64,000 nt of DNA, taken from NCBI GenBank assembly GCA_964394085.1, contig CAYMWF010000016.1:1-64000 (forward strand), written 5' to 3'. Within the stretch, counting starts at the first letter, position 1, and every line of letters starts with the position of its first letter. A program made the translations under genes and the position numbers. Origin of the DNA: CAYMWF01 sp964394085 [NCBI: uncultured Gemmatimonadota bacterium] (lineage in GTDB: Bacteria > GCA-2686955 > CAYMWF01). Below the pieces are notes generated by a model. The model saw only the letters and a list, made by a program, of their open reading frames with translations, was not told the DNA's origin and searched no databases. Shown here in pieces: positions 1-8,702 of the stretch.

Positions 1-54
1 TCTCAAAATGCAGAGTCCCGTGATTACTTAGTGAATATTACCGCCGTCGGTTAA
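1..54 (+). CDS. possible 3' end of an upstream gene (partial)
   Basis: The reading frame starting at base 1 is open and ends with TAA at 52-54. The 17 residues end in DYLVNITAVG. They could be the tail of a gene entering from the left, but the stretch is too short to recognise and could equally be chance. The region from 55 to 268 contains no convincing gene. Confidence 0.2.
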   Translation, partial: SQNAESRDYLVNITAVG

Positions 55-134
55 ATGGAACTCTTTCCTGCGCAAAATTATCATGGAGGATTCATCGATG
101 GACAATGGGTTATTACCGGATGCTGGAATCTGAT

Positions 135-163
135 TTGCTCATGCCCACAATTATTGGTATAAG
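135..163 (+). promoter_or_regulatory. candidate sigma-70-type promoter upstream of nfeD
   Basis: TTGCTC (135-140) and TATAAG (158-163) are separated by exactly 17 bases. They lie about 105 bases upstream of the NfeD start. The -10 element matches five of six consensus bases and the -35 element only three. It would drive the NfeD-slipin pair. This is a visual match only. Confidence 0.3.
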
Positions 164-268
164 TGCTCTTAATAAGAAAAGTATTTCTTTTACAAAAAAG
201 ATACATGGGTAAATATAGAAAAGAATACTCCTTGAAAGGTCTATTCAATATGTTAGATTGAAGGCGTT

Positions 269-1576
269 ATGAAGTTGAGATTATTTATAATCCTTGTCTG
301 CTGCTGTTTGAGCCAGCAACTCCATTCTCTTGAGAGTGTTGCGTCAGGGCGTGTTTTATGGTTGACATACAGCGGGGCGATACATCCGGTTACACAGGAA
401 ATTTTCGTGCGGGCGATAGAGCAGGCAGAGCTCGGTGAATATGAATGTTTAGTTATTGAACTCGACACGCCGGGTGGTCTTGAAACATCGATGCGTGCCA
501 TTATTAAGCGGATGATGGTAGCGGAACTTCCTGTTGTTGTATACATCTCACCCTCCGGAAGCCAGTCCGCTTCCGCCGGTGCAATCATTACCCTGGCATC
601 GCATGTTGCTGCCATGGCTCCTGGCACCAACATCGGAGCAGCCCACCCCGTCAATGTCGGCGGTGGCAGCACCGATGAGACAATGCAAGAGAAAATGGAG
701 AATGATGCAGCCGCTTTTGCAAGAAGTCTGGCGCTGAAAAATAATAGAAACGCCGATTGGGCTGATAGTGTAGTCAGGAATTCCATTTCAGCGACTGAAC
801 AGGAAGCACTGGAAGAAGGTGTAATAGAAATAATTGCCGATAATCCGTCCGAGCTGCTTGACAAGCTGCACGGAAGGAAGGTTTCAACTGAATCGGGGGA
901 GTACCTTCTCGATACAAAGAGCTGTGAAATCGAACGAATTAAACTTTCATTCAAATACAAGCTTCTATCCATGCTGGTGAACCCATCCCTTGCTTATATC
1001 CTTCTCATGCTTGGGTTTTATGGCATTTATTTTGAACTGAGTAATCCCGGGGCTGTGTTCCCGGGGGTGCTTGGAGGAATATGCCTTCTCCTTGCTTTTA
1101 CCGCATTCCAGTATCTCCCGATAAATTATGCAGGCATTGCTCTTATTGGACTGGCCCTGATTCTTTTTTTCCTGGAATTCAAAGTTCAGAGTTACGGTGC
1201 ATTGACAATAGGAGGGATAATTGCCATGTTACTCGGTTCTCTTATGATGATCGATTCGACCGAACAAATTTTCCAGATTTCACTCAGGGTGATTATTCCA
1301 GTTGTTTTCTTCTCTTCAGTTCTTACAGTAATTATTCTGGGGCTTGTCATCAAAGGTCACAAGAAGCAGGTTACAACAGGCATTGAAGGAATGATTGGTG
1401 AACGAATCGAACTGACCGCCCGGATGATCGATAATGGAACACTATTCCTCCGGGGAGAATACTGGCGGTTCACCTCTTCTACCGATCTTGAACCGGGAGA
1501 TAAGGTCAAGGTGATTTCAATAGATAATCTGGTCTTGAAAGTTGAACTTTGCCAATCATCTGATTCAGGAGGGTAA
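269..1576 (+). CDS. nfeD: NfeD-family membrane-bound serine protease (ClpP class)
   Basis: The 435-residue protein has the full-length NfeD architecture. It begins with a signal peptide (about residues 1-20). A ClpP/SppA-like protease domain follows, with DTPGG at 66-70 and SASAGA near 100-105; Ser102 is the likely nucleophile, and the partner Lys probably lies in the LALKNN segment. A block of four to five membrane helices spans about 225-355, and a C-terminal OB-fold NfeD domain ends the protein. Archaeal homologues (Pyrococcus 1510-N) form a Ser-Lys dyad and cleave the hydrophobic C-terminus of the partner stomatin. The slipin gene starts 2 bases after this stop, reproducing the conserved NfeD-stomatin operon. 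The ATG start is preceded by a GAAGG ribosome site. Role: membrane protein quality control, inferred from the family. Confidence 0.9.
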   Translation: MKLRLFIILVCCCLSQQLHSLESVASGRVLWLTYSGAIHPVTQEIFVRAIEQAELGEYECLVIELDTPGGLETSMRAIIKRMMVAELPVVVYISPSGSQSASAGAIITLASHVAAMAPGTNIGAAHPVNVGGGSTDETMQEKMENDAAAFARSLALKNNRNADWADSVVRNSISATEQEALEEGVIEIIADNPSELLDKLHGRKVSTESGEYLLDTKSCEIERIKLSFKYKLLSMLVNPSLAYILLMLGFYGIYFELSNPGAVFPGVLGGICLLLAFTAFQYLPINYAGIALIGLALILFFLEFKVQSYGALTIGGIIAMLLGSLMMIDSTEQIFQISLRVIIPVVFFSSVLTVIILGLVIKGHKKQVTTGIEGMIGERIELTARMIDNGTLFLRGEYWRFTSSTDLEPGDKVKVISIDNLVLKVELCQSSDSGG

Positions 1577-1578
1577 AT

Positions 1579-2337
1579 ATGCCACTAATCACAATCGTCA
1601 TTCTTGTCATCCTTTTCCTATCGAGCGCGATCAAGATTTTGAAGGAGTACGAACGGGGAGTCGTCTTTCGACTTGGCAGAGTAATCGCAGCTAAGGGGCC
1701 CGGCATCATCATCATCATACCGCTTATTGATAAGCTTACCAAAGTCAGCCTTCGAACTGTAGCCATGGATGTACCTCCTCAGGATATCATAACAAAAGAT
1801 AACGTCTCGGTTACTGTTAATGCAGTGATATACTTCCGGGTTATGGAACCCGTGAAGGCGACGGTCGAAGTAGAAGATTATCTGTTTGCTACATCCCAGA
1901 TTGCACAGACCACATTGAGAAGTACACTCGGTGAAGTGGAACTTGACGATCTCCTGGCAAACAGAGATAAAATCAATGAACGACTGCAGGAAATCATCGA
2001 TCACCACACTGATCCATGGGGAATCAAGGTTACGACCGTCGCTTTGAAACATGTGGACCTTCCCCAGGAAATGCAAAGAGCAATGGCGAGGCAGGCGGAG
2101 GCCGAGCGAGACAGGAGAGCAAAAGTTATTAACGCTGAAGGTGAATTCCAGGCTTCCACTCGACTTGCAGAAGCTGCCGGTGTAATCGGAGATCATCCCA
2201 TGGCAATGCAATTGAGGTTTCTCCAAACACTGTCTGAAGTTGCCACAGAAAAGAACTCGACGACAATATTTCCGGTTCCCATAGATCTCTTTACTCCATT
2301 CCTGAAATCGGTAAAGAACCTGAATAATTCCGAGTAG
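1579..2337 (+). CDS. slipin / stomatin-like SPFH (band 7) protein
   Basis: The 252-residue protein has one N-terminal hydrophobic anchor (about residues 1-18). The SPFH domain follows, recognisable from [20 protein letters not shown] and [13 protein letters not shown]. Next comes the coiled-coil rich segment around [19 protein letters not shown] and a hydrophobic tail near the C-terminus ([12 protein letters not shown]). Slipins oligomerise on the cytoplasmic membrane and are substrates or partners of NfeD proteases, whose gene lies immediately upstream. An AGGAGG ribosome site overlaps the end of nfeD, so the two are almost certainly co-translated. The stop is TAG, showing that TAG is a normal terminator in this genome. 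E. coli QmcA is a more distant alternative family name. Confidence 0.9.
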   Translation: MPLITIVILVILFLSSAIKILKEYERGVVFRLGRVIAAKGPGIIIIIPLIDKLTKVSLRTVAMDVPPQDIITKDNVSVTVNAVIYFRVMEPVKATVEVEDYLFATSQIAQTTLRSTLGEVELDDLLANRDKINERLQEIIDHHTDPWGIKVTTVALKHVDLPQEMQRAMARQAEAERDRRAKVINAEGEFQASTRLAEAAGVIGDHPMAMQLRFLQTLSEVATEKNSTTIFPVPIDLFTPFLKSVKNLNNSE

Positions 2338-2401
2338 AATACGAAGCGTACAACAAAGTTTCGCACGATCTTATTTACGGAGAAGGCTTTATTTTCTAAA
2401 A

Positions 2402-2454
2402 GGATACACCCGGCGAGAGATCATTTGAGGACAGTTGGATTGCAGAGTGTATCC
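2402..2454 (+). repeat. spaced inverted repeat in the leader of the receiver gene
   Basis: GGATACAC (2402-2409) is exactly complementary to GTGTATCC (2447-2454), with 37 bases between. It lies in the 256-base gap between slipin and the receiver gene, where I see no other gene. It could form a long-loop stem in a leader transcript or be chance. A weak promoter-like pair (TTGCAT, 17 bases, TAATAT) follows at 2489-2517. Confidence 0.25.
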
Positions 2455-2593
2455 AATGATTATTTCATATAGAACAACCAGAAAGTTCTTGCATGCTGAT
2501 ATCCGTAAACCTAATATGCTCTTATGAGAATCCAGAGGTCCTTCTACAATCCTGAGATAGAGGGAACGAAGATGATATTCTGGGAGACAAAAA

Positions 2594-3061
2594 ATGGCAA
2601 ATATCTTGATTGTGGACGATGACGAGTCTTTGAGAGAAGTACTTGTCGATGCTGTTACGAACCTTGGGCATCAGGCTATTGCCGCTTGTGATGGTGTAGA
2701 AGCCCTTGATAAGTTCAGAGAGAGCAGTTTCGATATCGTCCTGACCGATCTGAAAATGCCACAGATGGATGGTTTGAGACTGCTCGAAGAGATAAAAAAA
2801 TTAAAATATGATGCAGTGGTAATAATGATCACTGCATTTCCGACTGTAGATTCAGCTGTTCAGGCGATCAAACTTGGCGCCTATGATTACATCACAAAGC
2901 CTTTTAAGATTGAAGAACTGGAAGTTGTGTTGGATAGAGCGTTGGAAAAGAAACGCCTGCTCGGGCAATTAGGGCTTTTCCGAGGCATGTTCTGGCTTGC
3001 AGTGTTCACAATTCCTTTCTGGATAATTCTGGGAATTCTCTGGACCTTTTTCAGCAAGTAA
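2594..3061 (+). CDS. stand-alone response-regulator receiver domain with a C-terminal membrane anchor
   Basis: The 155-residue protein starts with a canonical receiver domain. The acidic pair is in IVDDDES, the phospho-acceptor Asp in VLTDLKMPQMDG, the conserved Thr in MITAFPT and the Lys in YITKPF. No DNA-binding or enzymatic output domain follows. Instead a short basic linker leads to one strongly hydrophobic helix (GMFWLAVFTIPFWIILGILW) ending in FFSK, so the receiver should be tethered to the inner face of the membrane. A GGGAGA ribosome site precedes the ATG. The TAA stop is in the same reading frame as the RNase G gene that follows, with no other stop between them, so the two may once have been one gene. 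No cognate kinase is adjacent. Confidence 0.85.
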   Translation: MANILIVDDDESLREVLVDAVTNLGHQAIAACDGVEALDKFRESSFDIVLTDLKMPQMDGLRLLEEIKKLKYDAVVIMITAFPTVDSAVQAIKLGAYDYITKPFKIEELEVVLDRALEKKRLLGQLGLFRGMFWLAVFTIPFWIILGILWTFFSK

Positions 3062-3118
3062 CCGAAATCGAGGATTACTTCTATTCCACCCCCTAAGCTT
3101 TCTGTTCCGGAAAGAAAG

Positions 3119-4645
3119 ATCATCATTAGCGAGGATTCGTGGGAAATTCGGATAGCAATCCTTGAAGATGGTGAATTCGTCGAATATCACGTTGACCAGA
3201 AGTCAGGATCCAGGTTAACAGGGAATATATATAAAGGAAAAGTTGAAGCGGTGTTCCCGCATCTGCAAGCCGCTTTTATTGGTATCGGTTCTGAAAAAAA
3301 TGCTTTTTTACATTTCTCCGACTTAAGCACCCCGAACAAGATCAAGCCTCCCGGCAATAAAAACGGATTACCGCAACGGCAAAGTAATTGTAAACAGGAT
3401 TCAGTCGAGAGCCTCCAGAACACTCTTGGAAGGAAACTGAAAAAAGGAAATGAGCTTCTCGTCCAGGTGGAAAGAGAGGCGGTCGGTTCAAAAGGACCGA
3501 GAGTAACAGCCCAGTTAGCCATTCCGGGCAGGTGTCTTGTTTTGATTCCCGGGATTCCTCACATCGGCGTTTCAAGGAAAATCGACGATCCGGCCACAAG
3601 AGAAAAAATCAAACACCTTGTTCAGCAGTGTAATATAGATAGCGACAACGGATACATAATTAGAACCGCCGCAATGGGTGCAAATGAGGATGAGTTAAAA
3701 CGAGATGTCGATTTCCTCGACAGGATTTGGTCGCAAATTCTCCGGAAATTCCATTCGGATACCACTCCCAGCTTACTATACGAGGAGGCTCATCTTTACA
3801 ATAATATCATTCGAGATCTATTCGTATCGCCACGGGACAGTATGATTATCGGTTCAACCTCTCTTTATATAAAGATACGCGATTATCTGGCTGAGGTTGT
3901 ACCCGAGATGCAAACCAGGATTTCACTGTACTCCGGGAATCAGTCGGTTTTCGGTAGTTTCGGCATCGAGAACGCAATTGAACAATTGAATAAAAAATAT
4001 ATCTGGTTGAAAAGCGGTGGCGTCATAACCATTGACCACACAGAAGCACTGGTCGCCATCGATGTGAATACTGCTCGTTCAACCGGTCGCAAAGGCGGTG
4101 GAGATCTAATATTAAATACCAATCTCGAGGCCGCCAAAGAAATTGCACGTCAGGTGAGGCTTCGAAATATAGGTGGCATTATCGTTATTGATTTTATTGA
4201 TATGGAAACAGAAGCACATAAGAAGGCTGTTCTCAAAGAATTAAGAGAGGCATTTTCAAAGGATCGGTCACGTCGGAGAATACTTGACTTCAGTGAATTC
4301 GGGCTGGTGCAGATAACCAGGAAACAGATCGGACCCAGTTTTTTTCAGTTGTCGACGGAACAGTGTCCGACATGCAAGGGGAAAGGAAGTATTTTATCCA
4401 AATCAGCGTTTGCCGCAATGATCATGCGTGAATTACAAAGGGTTTGCAGCCACTTTTCTGAGAAAGAGATTCTGATTGGAGTGCATCCGGCTATGGCTGA
4501 CTATTTACGGCGGAAAATATCAGATGACCCGGGATGCTTTGTTCAAGAACTTGACGCAACAATAGAAATCAAAGCGATCAATGACTACAATTTTGGAGAT
4601 TTCAGTTTTCATTCCAAGAAGACCGGCCAGCAAATTCAGGTATAG
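3119..4645 (+). CDS. rng: ribonuclease G/E; N-terminus without ATG, GTG or TTG start
   Basis: The protein is an RNase E/G family endoribonuclease for rRNA and mRNA processing. The N-terminal S1 segment reads WEIRIAILEDGEFVEYHV and TGNIYKGKVEAVFPHLQAAF. Catalytic aspartates lie in VAIDVNT and IVIDFIDM, and the Zn-link is CPTCKGKG near the C-terminus. The conserved N-terminus begins near 3119, but the frame between the upstream TAA (3059-3061) and GTG 3251 contains no ATG, GTG or TTG. Starting at 3251 would delete about 44 conserved residues, including the first S1 strands. Candidate starts are ATC (3119 or 3122) or ATT (3125), behind a GGAAAG at 3109-3114. Alternatives are readthrough of the TAA from the receiver gene or a sequence error. 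From 3119 the product is about 508 residues, close to E. coli RNase G (489). It lies upstream of rplU-rpmA. Confidence 0.88.
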   Translation: MIISEDSWEIRIAILEDGEFVEYHVDQKSGSRLTGNIYKGKVEAVFPHLQAAFIGIGSEKNAFLHFSDLSTPNKIKPPGNKNGLPQRQSNCKQDSVESLQNTLGRKLKKGNELLVQVEREAVGSKGPRVTAQLAIPGRCLVLIPGIPHIGVSRKIDDPATREKIKHLVQQCNIDSDNGYIIRTAAMGANEDELKRDVDFLDRIWSQILRKFHSDTTPSLLYEEAHLYNNIIRDLFVSPRDSMIIGSTSLYIKIRDYLAEVVPEMQTRISLYSGNQSVFGSFGIENAIEQLNKKYIWLKSGGVITIDHTEALVAIDVNTARSTGRKGGGDLILNTNLEAAKEIARQVRLRNIGGIIVIDFIDMETEAHKKAVLKELREAFSKDRSRRRILDFSEFGLVQITRKQIGPSFFQLSTEQCPTCKGKGSILSKSAFAAMIMRELQRVCSHFSEKEILIGVHPAMADYLRRKISDDPGCFVQELDATIEIKAINDYNFGDFSFHSKKTGQQIQV

Positions 4646-4693
4646 ATTCAACAATCGAACTATCAACGATCCTCCTCAGACATGAAGATTTCC

Positions 4694-4722
4694 TTGACAT
4701 GAGAACCAGAATGAATTATACA
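4694..4722 (+). promoter_or_regulatory. promoter for rplU-rpmA
   Basis: TTGACA (4694-4699, perfect -35) is followed after 17 bases by TATACA (4717-4722). Transcription would start near 4730, about 28 bases before the rplU GTG, with GAAAGGAG as ribosome site between. Spacing and position fit a housekeeping ribosomal-protein promoter. Confidence 0.55.
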
Positions 4723-4757
4723 AAACATCTTTGTTTGATTGAAAGGAGAATTGGCCC

Positions 4758-5072
4758 GTGAGTTATGCGATCGTAGAAACTGGTGGAACCCAGTTTAAAA
4801 TGGAAAAAGAGTCGATTCTCATCGTACCCAGGCTGCAAGGCGAGGTTGACGGTGAAATCGTTTTTGATAATGTCCTTTATTATTCAGATGAAGGAGATGT
4901 GAGTATTGGCGCGCCGTATATCGAAGGTGCTAAAGTGAAGGCCAGGATTATTCGGCACGGGAGAGGGGAAAAGATAAAGGTCTTCAAGTTTAAAAGGCGG
5001 AAAGACTATAAAAAGCTTCAAGGACACCGTCAGGACTTTACAGAAATCAAGGTGACCGGAATAGATATCTAG
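4758..5072 (+). CDS. rplU: 50S ribosomal protein L21
   Basis: The 104-residue protein matches bacterial L21 over its whole length: [13 protein letters not shown] at the start, the [19 protein letters not shown] core and the [11 protein letters not shown] 23S rRNA-binding segment. The gene starts with GTG at 4758 behind a GAAAGGAG ribosome site; no ATG in frame gives a complete N-terminus. It is followed by rpmA 28 bases later, the almost universal rplU-rpmA order. In many bacteria obgE follows rpmA, but here obgE sits about 39 kb away. Confidence 0.97.
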   Translation: MSYAIVETGGTQFKMEKESILIVPRLQGEVDGEIVFDNVLYYSDEGDVSIGAPYIEGAKVKARIIRHGRGEKIKVFKFKRRKDYKKLQGHRQDFTEIKVTGIDI

Positions 5073-5100
5073 TTTTTCATTCCAGTGGAGAACCATAAAA

Positions 5101-5361
5101 ATGGCACATAAAAAAGGTGTAGGAAGTTCAAAAAATGGACGGGATTCGAACCCGCAGTTCCTCGGTGTGAAAAAGTACGAAAATGAATTTGTTACTGCAG
5201 GATCGATTCTTGTTCGTCAGCGGGGAACTAAGATTCATCCGGGGTTGAATGTCGGCCTCGGCAAGGATTATACAATTTTTGCTCTTATTGACGGGTACGT
5301 CGAATTCGGGAGAAAGGGAAAGAATAGAAAAACCGTGAACGTTCTTCCGACCCTTCAATAA
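5101..5361 (+). CDS. rpmA: 50S ribosomal protein L27
   Basis: The 86-residue protein starts [24 protein letters not shown] and carries the L27 signature [15 protein letters not shown] near residues 35-50. The N-terminal tail of L27 reaches the peptidyl-transferase centre. The usual arginine- or lysine-rich stretch after RDSNP is less basic here ([11 protein letters not shown]). The protein is intact and starts directly with the mature-type sequence, without the cleavable extension found in Firmicutes. It is co-transcribed with rplU. A hairpin terminator candidate follows. Confidence 0.97.
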   Translation: MAHKKGVGSSKNGRDSNPQFLGVKKYENEFVTAGSILVRQRGTKIHPGLNVGLGKDYTIFALIDGYVEFGRKGKNRKTVNVLPTLQ

Positions 5362-5389
5362 CAATAAGTGGTTATACTAATTTTCTTTC

Positions 5390-5424
5390 GGGGAGCAGGT
5401 TTTCAGACCGCTCCTCTATTTGTT
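5390..5424 (+). terminator. hairpin terminator after rpmA
   Basis: GGGGAGC (5390-5396) pairs with GCTCCTC (5410-5416). An inner GG/CC pair lies next to a bulged A, and the loop is TTTTCAGA. A T-rich stretch (TATTTGTTT) follows. It lies between rpmA and pyrG and probably ends the rplU-rpmA transcript. Attenuation upstream of pyrG is a less likely alternative. Confidence 0.45.
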
Positions 5425-5530
5425 TACGCTATTCCTTAAGAAATAATCTTCAAAGGTTGAAGCGACGTAAGTTGCAGAACCACCTGGATCCTGATTTGTC
5501 GATTTTTCAAATCCTTAGGGGGCTTTAACC

Positions 5531-7186
5531 ATGGCAAGGGAATCGGGGGATCACAAATATATTTTCATAACAGGCGGTGTCCTCTCATCACTCGGGAAAG
5601 GAATTGCCAGTGCTTCAATCGGTATGCTTCTCCAACAACGCGGTTACCGGGTGACAATCCAGAAATTCGATCCATATTTAAATGTTGATCCGGGAACAAT
5701 GAGCCCATTCCAGCATGGTGAGGTATTCGTTACAGACGATGGAGCTGAAACCGACCTCGATCTGGGACATTATGAAAGGTTCCTCGATCGAAGCCTTGCA
5801 GGAATAAACAATTTGACTGCAGGTCAGATTTATCATTCGATTATTACGAGAGAAAGACGAGGTGATTACCTTGGCGGCACTGTTCAGATCGTTCCGCATG
5901 TTACTAATGAAATCAAGAATAGAATTTACAATTTGAGCGAAGATCCCGAAGTGCAAATAATAATTACCGAAATCGGAGGAACGACGGGGGACATCGAAAG
6001 CTTACCTTTTCTGGAAGCACTCAGGCAATTCATTCTGGAAGTCGGTTCGGATAATGTCCTGAATGTGCATCTTACATATATTCCTTTTATAAAAGCCGCG
6101 GGTGAGTTGAAGACAAAACCCACTCAGCATAGTGTGAAGACACTAAGAGAAATTGGATTACAGCCGGACATGCTTCTCTGCAGAACCGAAAGGCCGTTGA
6201 GTGATGAGACCAGGAGAAAAATAGGTCTTTTCTGCAGTGTGGATGAGGCTTCGGTTATCGAAGCGAGGGATGTAAAACATATTTATGAAGTTCCCATCCT
6301 GTTCCATGAGCAGGAAACGGATAAAATGATCCTCCGCAAACTCGGATTACCCTCCGGAGGAGCAAGATTGAGCGCCTGGCGAAAGATGATCCAGGATATG
6401 ACGAATCCCGAGGGAACTGTTTCAATTGGCATATGCGGTAAATACATTGAACTGAAGGATGCATACAAGAGTATTTTTGAAGCCTTTTCTCATGCTGGAA
6501 TTGCAAATAATGTTGAAGTTCAGGTATCCTGGATTGATTCAGAAATCCTTGAACGAGAATCTGATCCAGAGCCCTATCTACATGATATCCATGGGCTGCT
6601 TATCCCGGGTGGGTTCGGTGAAAGAGGAATTGAAGGGAAAATAGAAGCAGTCAAATATGCGAGAGAGAACAAAATACCCTTTTTCGGAATATGTCTTGGC
6701 CTCCAATGCGCAGTTATTGAAACTGCGAGAAATCTCTGTGGACTTGAAGGTGCAAACAGCCAGGAGTTCGACAAAGATTCGAAGCATCCGGTAATTCACC
6801 TTATGGAATCGCAGAGGAGCATTAAAAAAAAGGGCGGGAGTATGCGACTCGGCGCCTGGCCGTGCATATTGGGTAAGGGAACAAAAACAGCTGGGATCTA
6901 TTCAAAAAAAACGATTGAAGAACGGCATAGACACCGATACGAAGTAAATAATGAATATCGCGAGAAGCTTGAAAAAGCGGGGATGAACATATCAGGCCTG
7001 TCACCGGATGGGAAATTGGTTGAAATAATAGAGCGTGATGATCATCCATGGTTTATTGCAGTTCAATTCCATCCGGAATTCAAATCGCGTCCTCTGCAGG
7101 TTCATCCTCTGTTCGAATCGTTCATTCAAGCCGCATTAGTCATGAAGCGCACAGAGAAGGAAACCGCCGGAGCGCGAGATAATTGA
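5531..7186 (+). CDS. pyrG: CTP synthase
   Basis: The 551-residue enzyme catalyses UTP to CTP with ATP and glutamine, the last step of pyrimidine nucleotide synthesis. The N-terminal synthetase domain carries the P-loop GGVLSSLGKGIASAS and the substrate segment FDPYLNVDPGTMSPF. The C-terminal class I glutamine amidotransferase has the nucleophile Cys in FFGICLGLQ and the His/Glu pair in FHPEF. The length matches the family (about 535-550). The ATG is preceded by AGGGGGC. The stop overlaps the TTG start of the following acyltransferase by 4 bases, so pyrG is translationally coupled to the envelope cluster. Confidence 0.97.
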   Translation: MARESGDHKYIFITGGVLSSLGKGIASASIGMLLQQRGYRVTIQKFDPYLNVDPGTMSPFQHGEVFVTDDGAETDLDLGHYERFLDRSLAGINNLTAGQIYHSIITRERRGDYLGGTVQIVPHVTNEIKNRIYNLSEDPEVQIIITEIGGTTGDIESLPFLEALRQFILEVGSDNVLNVHLTYIPFIKAAGELKTKPTQHSVKTLREIGLQPDMLLCRTERPLSDETRRKIGLFCSVDEASVIEARDVKHIYEVPILFHEQETDKMILRKLGLPSGGARLSAWRKMIQDMTNPEGTVSIGICGKYIELKDAYKSIFEAFSHAGIANNVEVQVSWIDSEILERESDPEPYLHDIHGLLIPGGFGERGIEGKIEAVKYARENKIPFFGICLGLQCAVIETARNLCGLEGANSQEFDKDSKHPVIHLMESQRSIKKKGGSMRLGAWPCILGKGTKTAGIYSKKTIEERHRHRYEVNNEYREKLEKAGMNISGLSPDGKLVEIIERDDHPWFIAVQFHPEFKSRPLQVHPLFESFIQAALVMKRTEKETAGARDN

Positions 7187-8097
7187 TTCGTTTTAAAATC
7201 TCGAAACAGAAAAAAAGAAAAACAAGATATATACTGCTTATTCTAATAATCGGTTTACTCGGAGTATTACCACGATTCTTAGTCTTGAAAATTGGATGGT
7301 ATCTGGGATCATACTATTCACGTTTCGATTCAGAGACAAAAAGGAAAATCGGTAAGAATATTGAGAATATCCTCGATATCGATCCTGCATCCAGGCAAGG
7401 TGACACCTTAATCAAATCAGTGCTCTCTATGCTTGGAGTGAATGTTGTTGAAGTCTTTAGAATGGTTCGAAAAAAGAAAGAATCGCTAAAAAAGATAATC
7501 ATCGTCAAAGGAGAAGGACACCTTGAACAAGCTTTGAATACTGGAAATGGCGTGATTCTTCTGACCTGTCACTTGGGTGCCTGGGAGCTGCTGGGGGCAT
7601 ATCTTGCCGAACAGGGCTACAAACCCCATGCGCTTGTTAAAACCCTGAAAGATAAAAATCTAAATCAGTTGCTGGATGATTTCCGGAATCGTAACGGATT
7701 GCAAACGCATGCACGCGGTGGTTCATTCGCGAGCCTAAAACAGATTCTCAACGAGGGGGGGCTGCTGGCTATCCTTATGGATCAGGATACAAAAGTAAAA
7801 GGGATATTCACCGACTTCCTCGGCAAATCTGCATACACTCCAGTAGGCCCTGCTTTATTGGCCATCTTAACCAGGGCTGAGGTCATCCCTGCATTCATAT
7901 ATTTTGACAAACAGGTGCGAAAACATATAATTACTTTCGAACCTCCTGTTGATATTGTTCGGACAGGAGATCAAGATGATGATATCAGAGTGATCACCGA
8001 GCAATTCAATGAAGTGTTGAGTCGCTGGATCATGGCACATATGGAACAGTGGGTATGGTTTCATGAGCGCTGGAAGACGGCCCCAAATTCTCATTAA
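7183..8097 (+). CDS. lipid A biosynthesis-type acyltransferase (LpxL/HtrB family)
   Basis: The 304-residue protein has an N-terminal membrane helix (about residues 16-38). The acyltransferase core has the catalytic H-x4-E motif in CHLGAWE near residue 127, DQDTKVKGIFTDFLG in the middle, and the C-terminal MEQWVWFHERWK signature of LpxL/LpxM enzymes. These enzymes transfer a second acyl chain onto lipid A at the cytoplasmic face of the inner membrane. The start is TTG at 7183, overlapping the pyrG stop. The lpt genes follow, so the cluster covers lipid A maturation and export. A second family member lies at 46.7 kb. Which chain or position each modifies cannot be told from sequence. Confidence 0.88.
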   Translation: MIRFKISKQKKRKTRYILLILIIGLLGVLPRFLVLKIGWYLGSYYSRFDSETKRKIGKNIENILDIDPASRQGDTLIKSVLSMLGVNVVEVFRMVRKKKESLKKIIIVKGEGHLEQALNTGNGVILLTCHLGAWELLGAYLAEQGYKPHALVKTLKDKNLNQLLDDFRNRNGLQTHARGGSFASLKQILNEGGLLAILMDQDTKVKGIFTDFLGKSAYTPVGPALLAILTRAEVIPAFIYFDKQVRKHIITFEPPVDIVRTGDQDDDIRVITEQFNEVLSRWIMAHMEQWVWFHERWKTAPNSH

Positions 8098-8107
8098 CCA
8101 CGGACAG

Positions 8108-8692
8108 ATGGACTGCACCCTGCGATTCTTCTCACGGATTTTAAACCTGAAACATCGATTGATCCCGCTGTTATCGATCTTCTTGATCAGCTGTTCTGAT
8201 ATGCCTGTGGCAAACAACGGGGCCTCAGAAAAAAAAACTGAGTCTCTGGAAGAAATCATGTTCGACTTCACAATGAAACAGATGGATCGATCGGATATTG
8301 CCTGGATTCTGGAATCTGATAAAGCATCTATGTTCGATAACAGAGAAAGAGTGCTATTAGATAACCCGCAGGTTTTATTTTACAAAGATGGAGAATTAGA
8401 TTCACGACTTACTGCAGAGAGTGGTCTTCTTTTTCCTGAAATTAAAAGAATTATCATGACTGGAGATGTGGTCATTGCAGCGGCTGATAGTCTGTTTATC
8501 GAGGCGGACTCGTTGGTCTGGAACAATGAGACGGAACGTTTGAGTACTGAGTCCGTAGTCCATCTTGTAGATGGTGCGAGTGAAATGTGGGGAGAAGGTA
8601 TGGAAGCAGATGCAGCCCTGGAGGTTGTCGTTTTGAAGAAGAATGTCAGGGGTAAGTCCGAGCGTGTAATAATTCAGGAGGATGAATTCTGA
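8108..8692 (+). CDS. lptC: LPS export protein LptC
   Basis: The 194-residue protein has an N-terminal hydrophobic segment ending in a possible lipobox (FLISC, about residues 28-32). A beta-jellyroll of LptC type follows: LLDNPQVLFYKDGELDSRLTAE, ITGDVV-like strands and VVHLVDG. LptC receives LPS from LptBFG at the inner membrane and hands it to LptA. I take ATG 8108 as start because it lies just after the preceding stop; an in-frame ATG at 8063 would overlap the acyltransferase. The order acyltransferase-lptC-lptA-lptB supports the call more strongly than sequence alone, since LptC is poorly conserved. If the Cys is lipidated, this would differ from E. coli LptC, which keeps a membrane helix. 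Confidence 0.8.
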   Translation: MDCTLRFFSRILNLKHRLIPLLSIFLISCSDMPVANNGASEKKTESLEEIMFDFTMKQMDRSDIAWILESDKASMFDNRERVLLDNPQVLFYKDGELDSRLTAESGLLFPEIKRIIMTGDVVIAAADSLFIEADSLVWNNETERLSTESVVHLVDGASEMWGEGMEADAALEVVVLKKNVRGKSERVIIQEDEF

Positions 8693-8702
8693 GGTTATTT
8701 CA

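Noticed and set aside
269-972. A long open frame on the - strand opposite nfeD
   Set aside because: It is serine- and proline-rich with no recognisable domain and lies fully inside the well-conserved nfeD; it is a shadow frame.
5136-5160. A stretch resembling the 3' T-arm of a reverse-strand tRNA (GGGATTCGAACCC)
   Set aside because: It lies inside rpmA and encodes the conserved GRDSNP segment; no acceptor, D or anticodon arms can be drawn around it.
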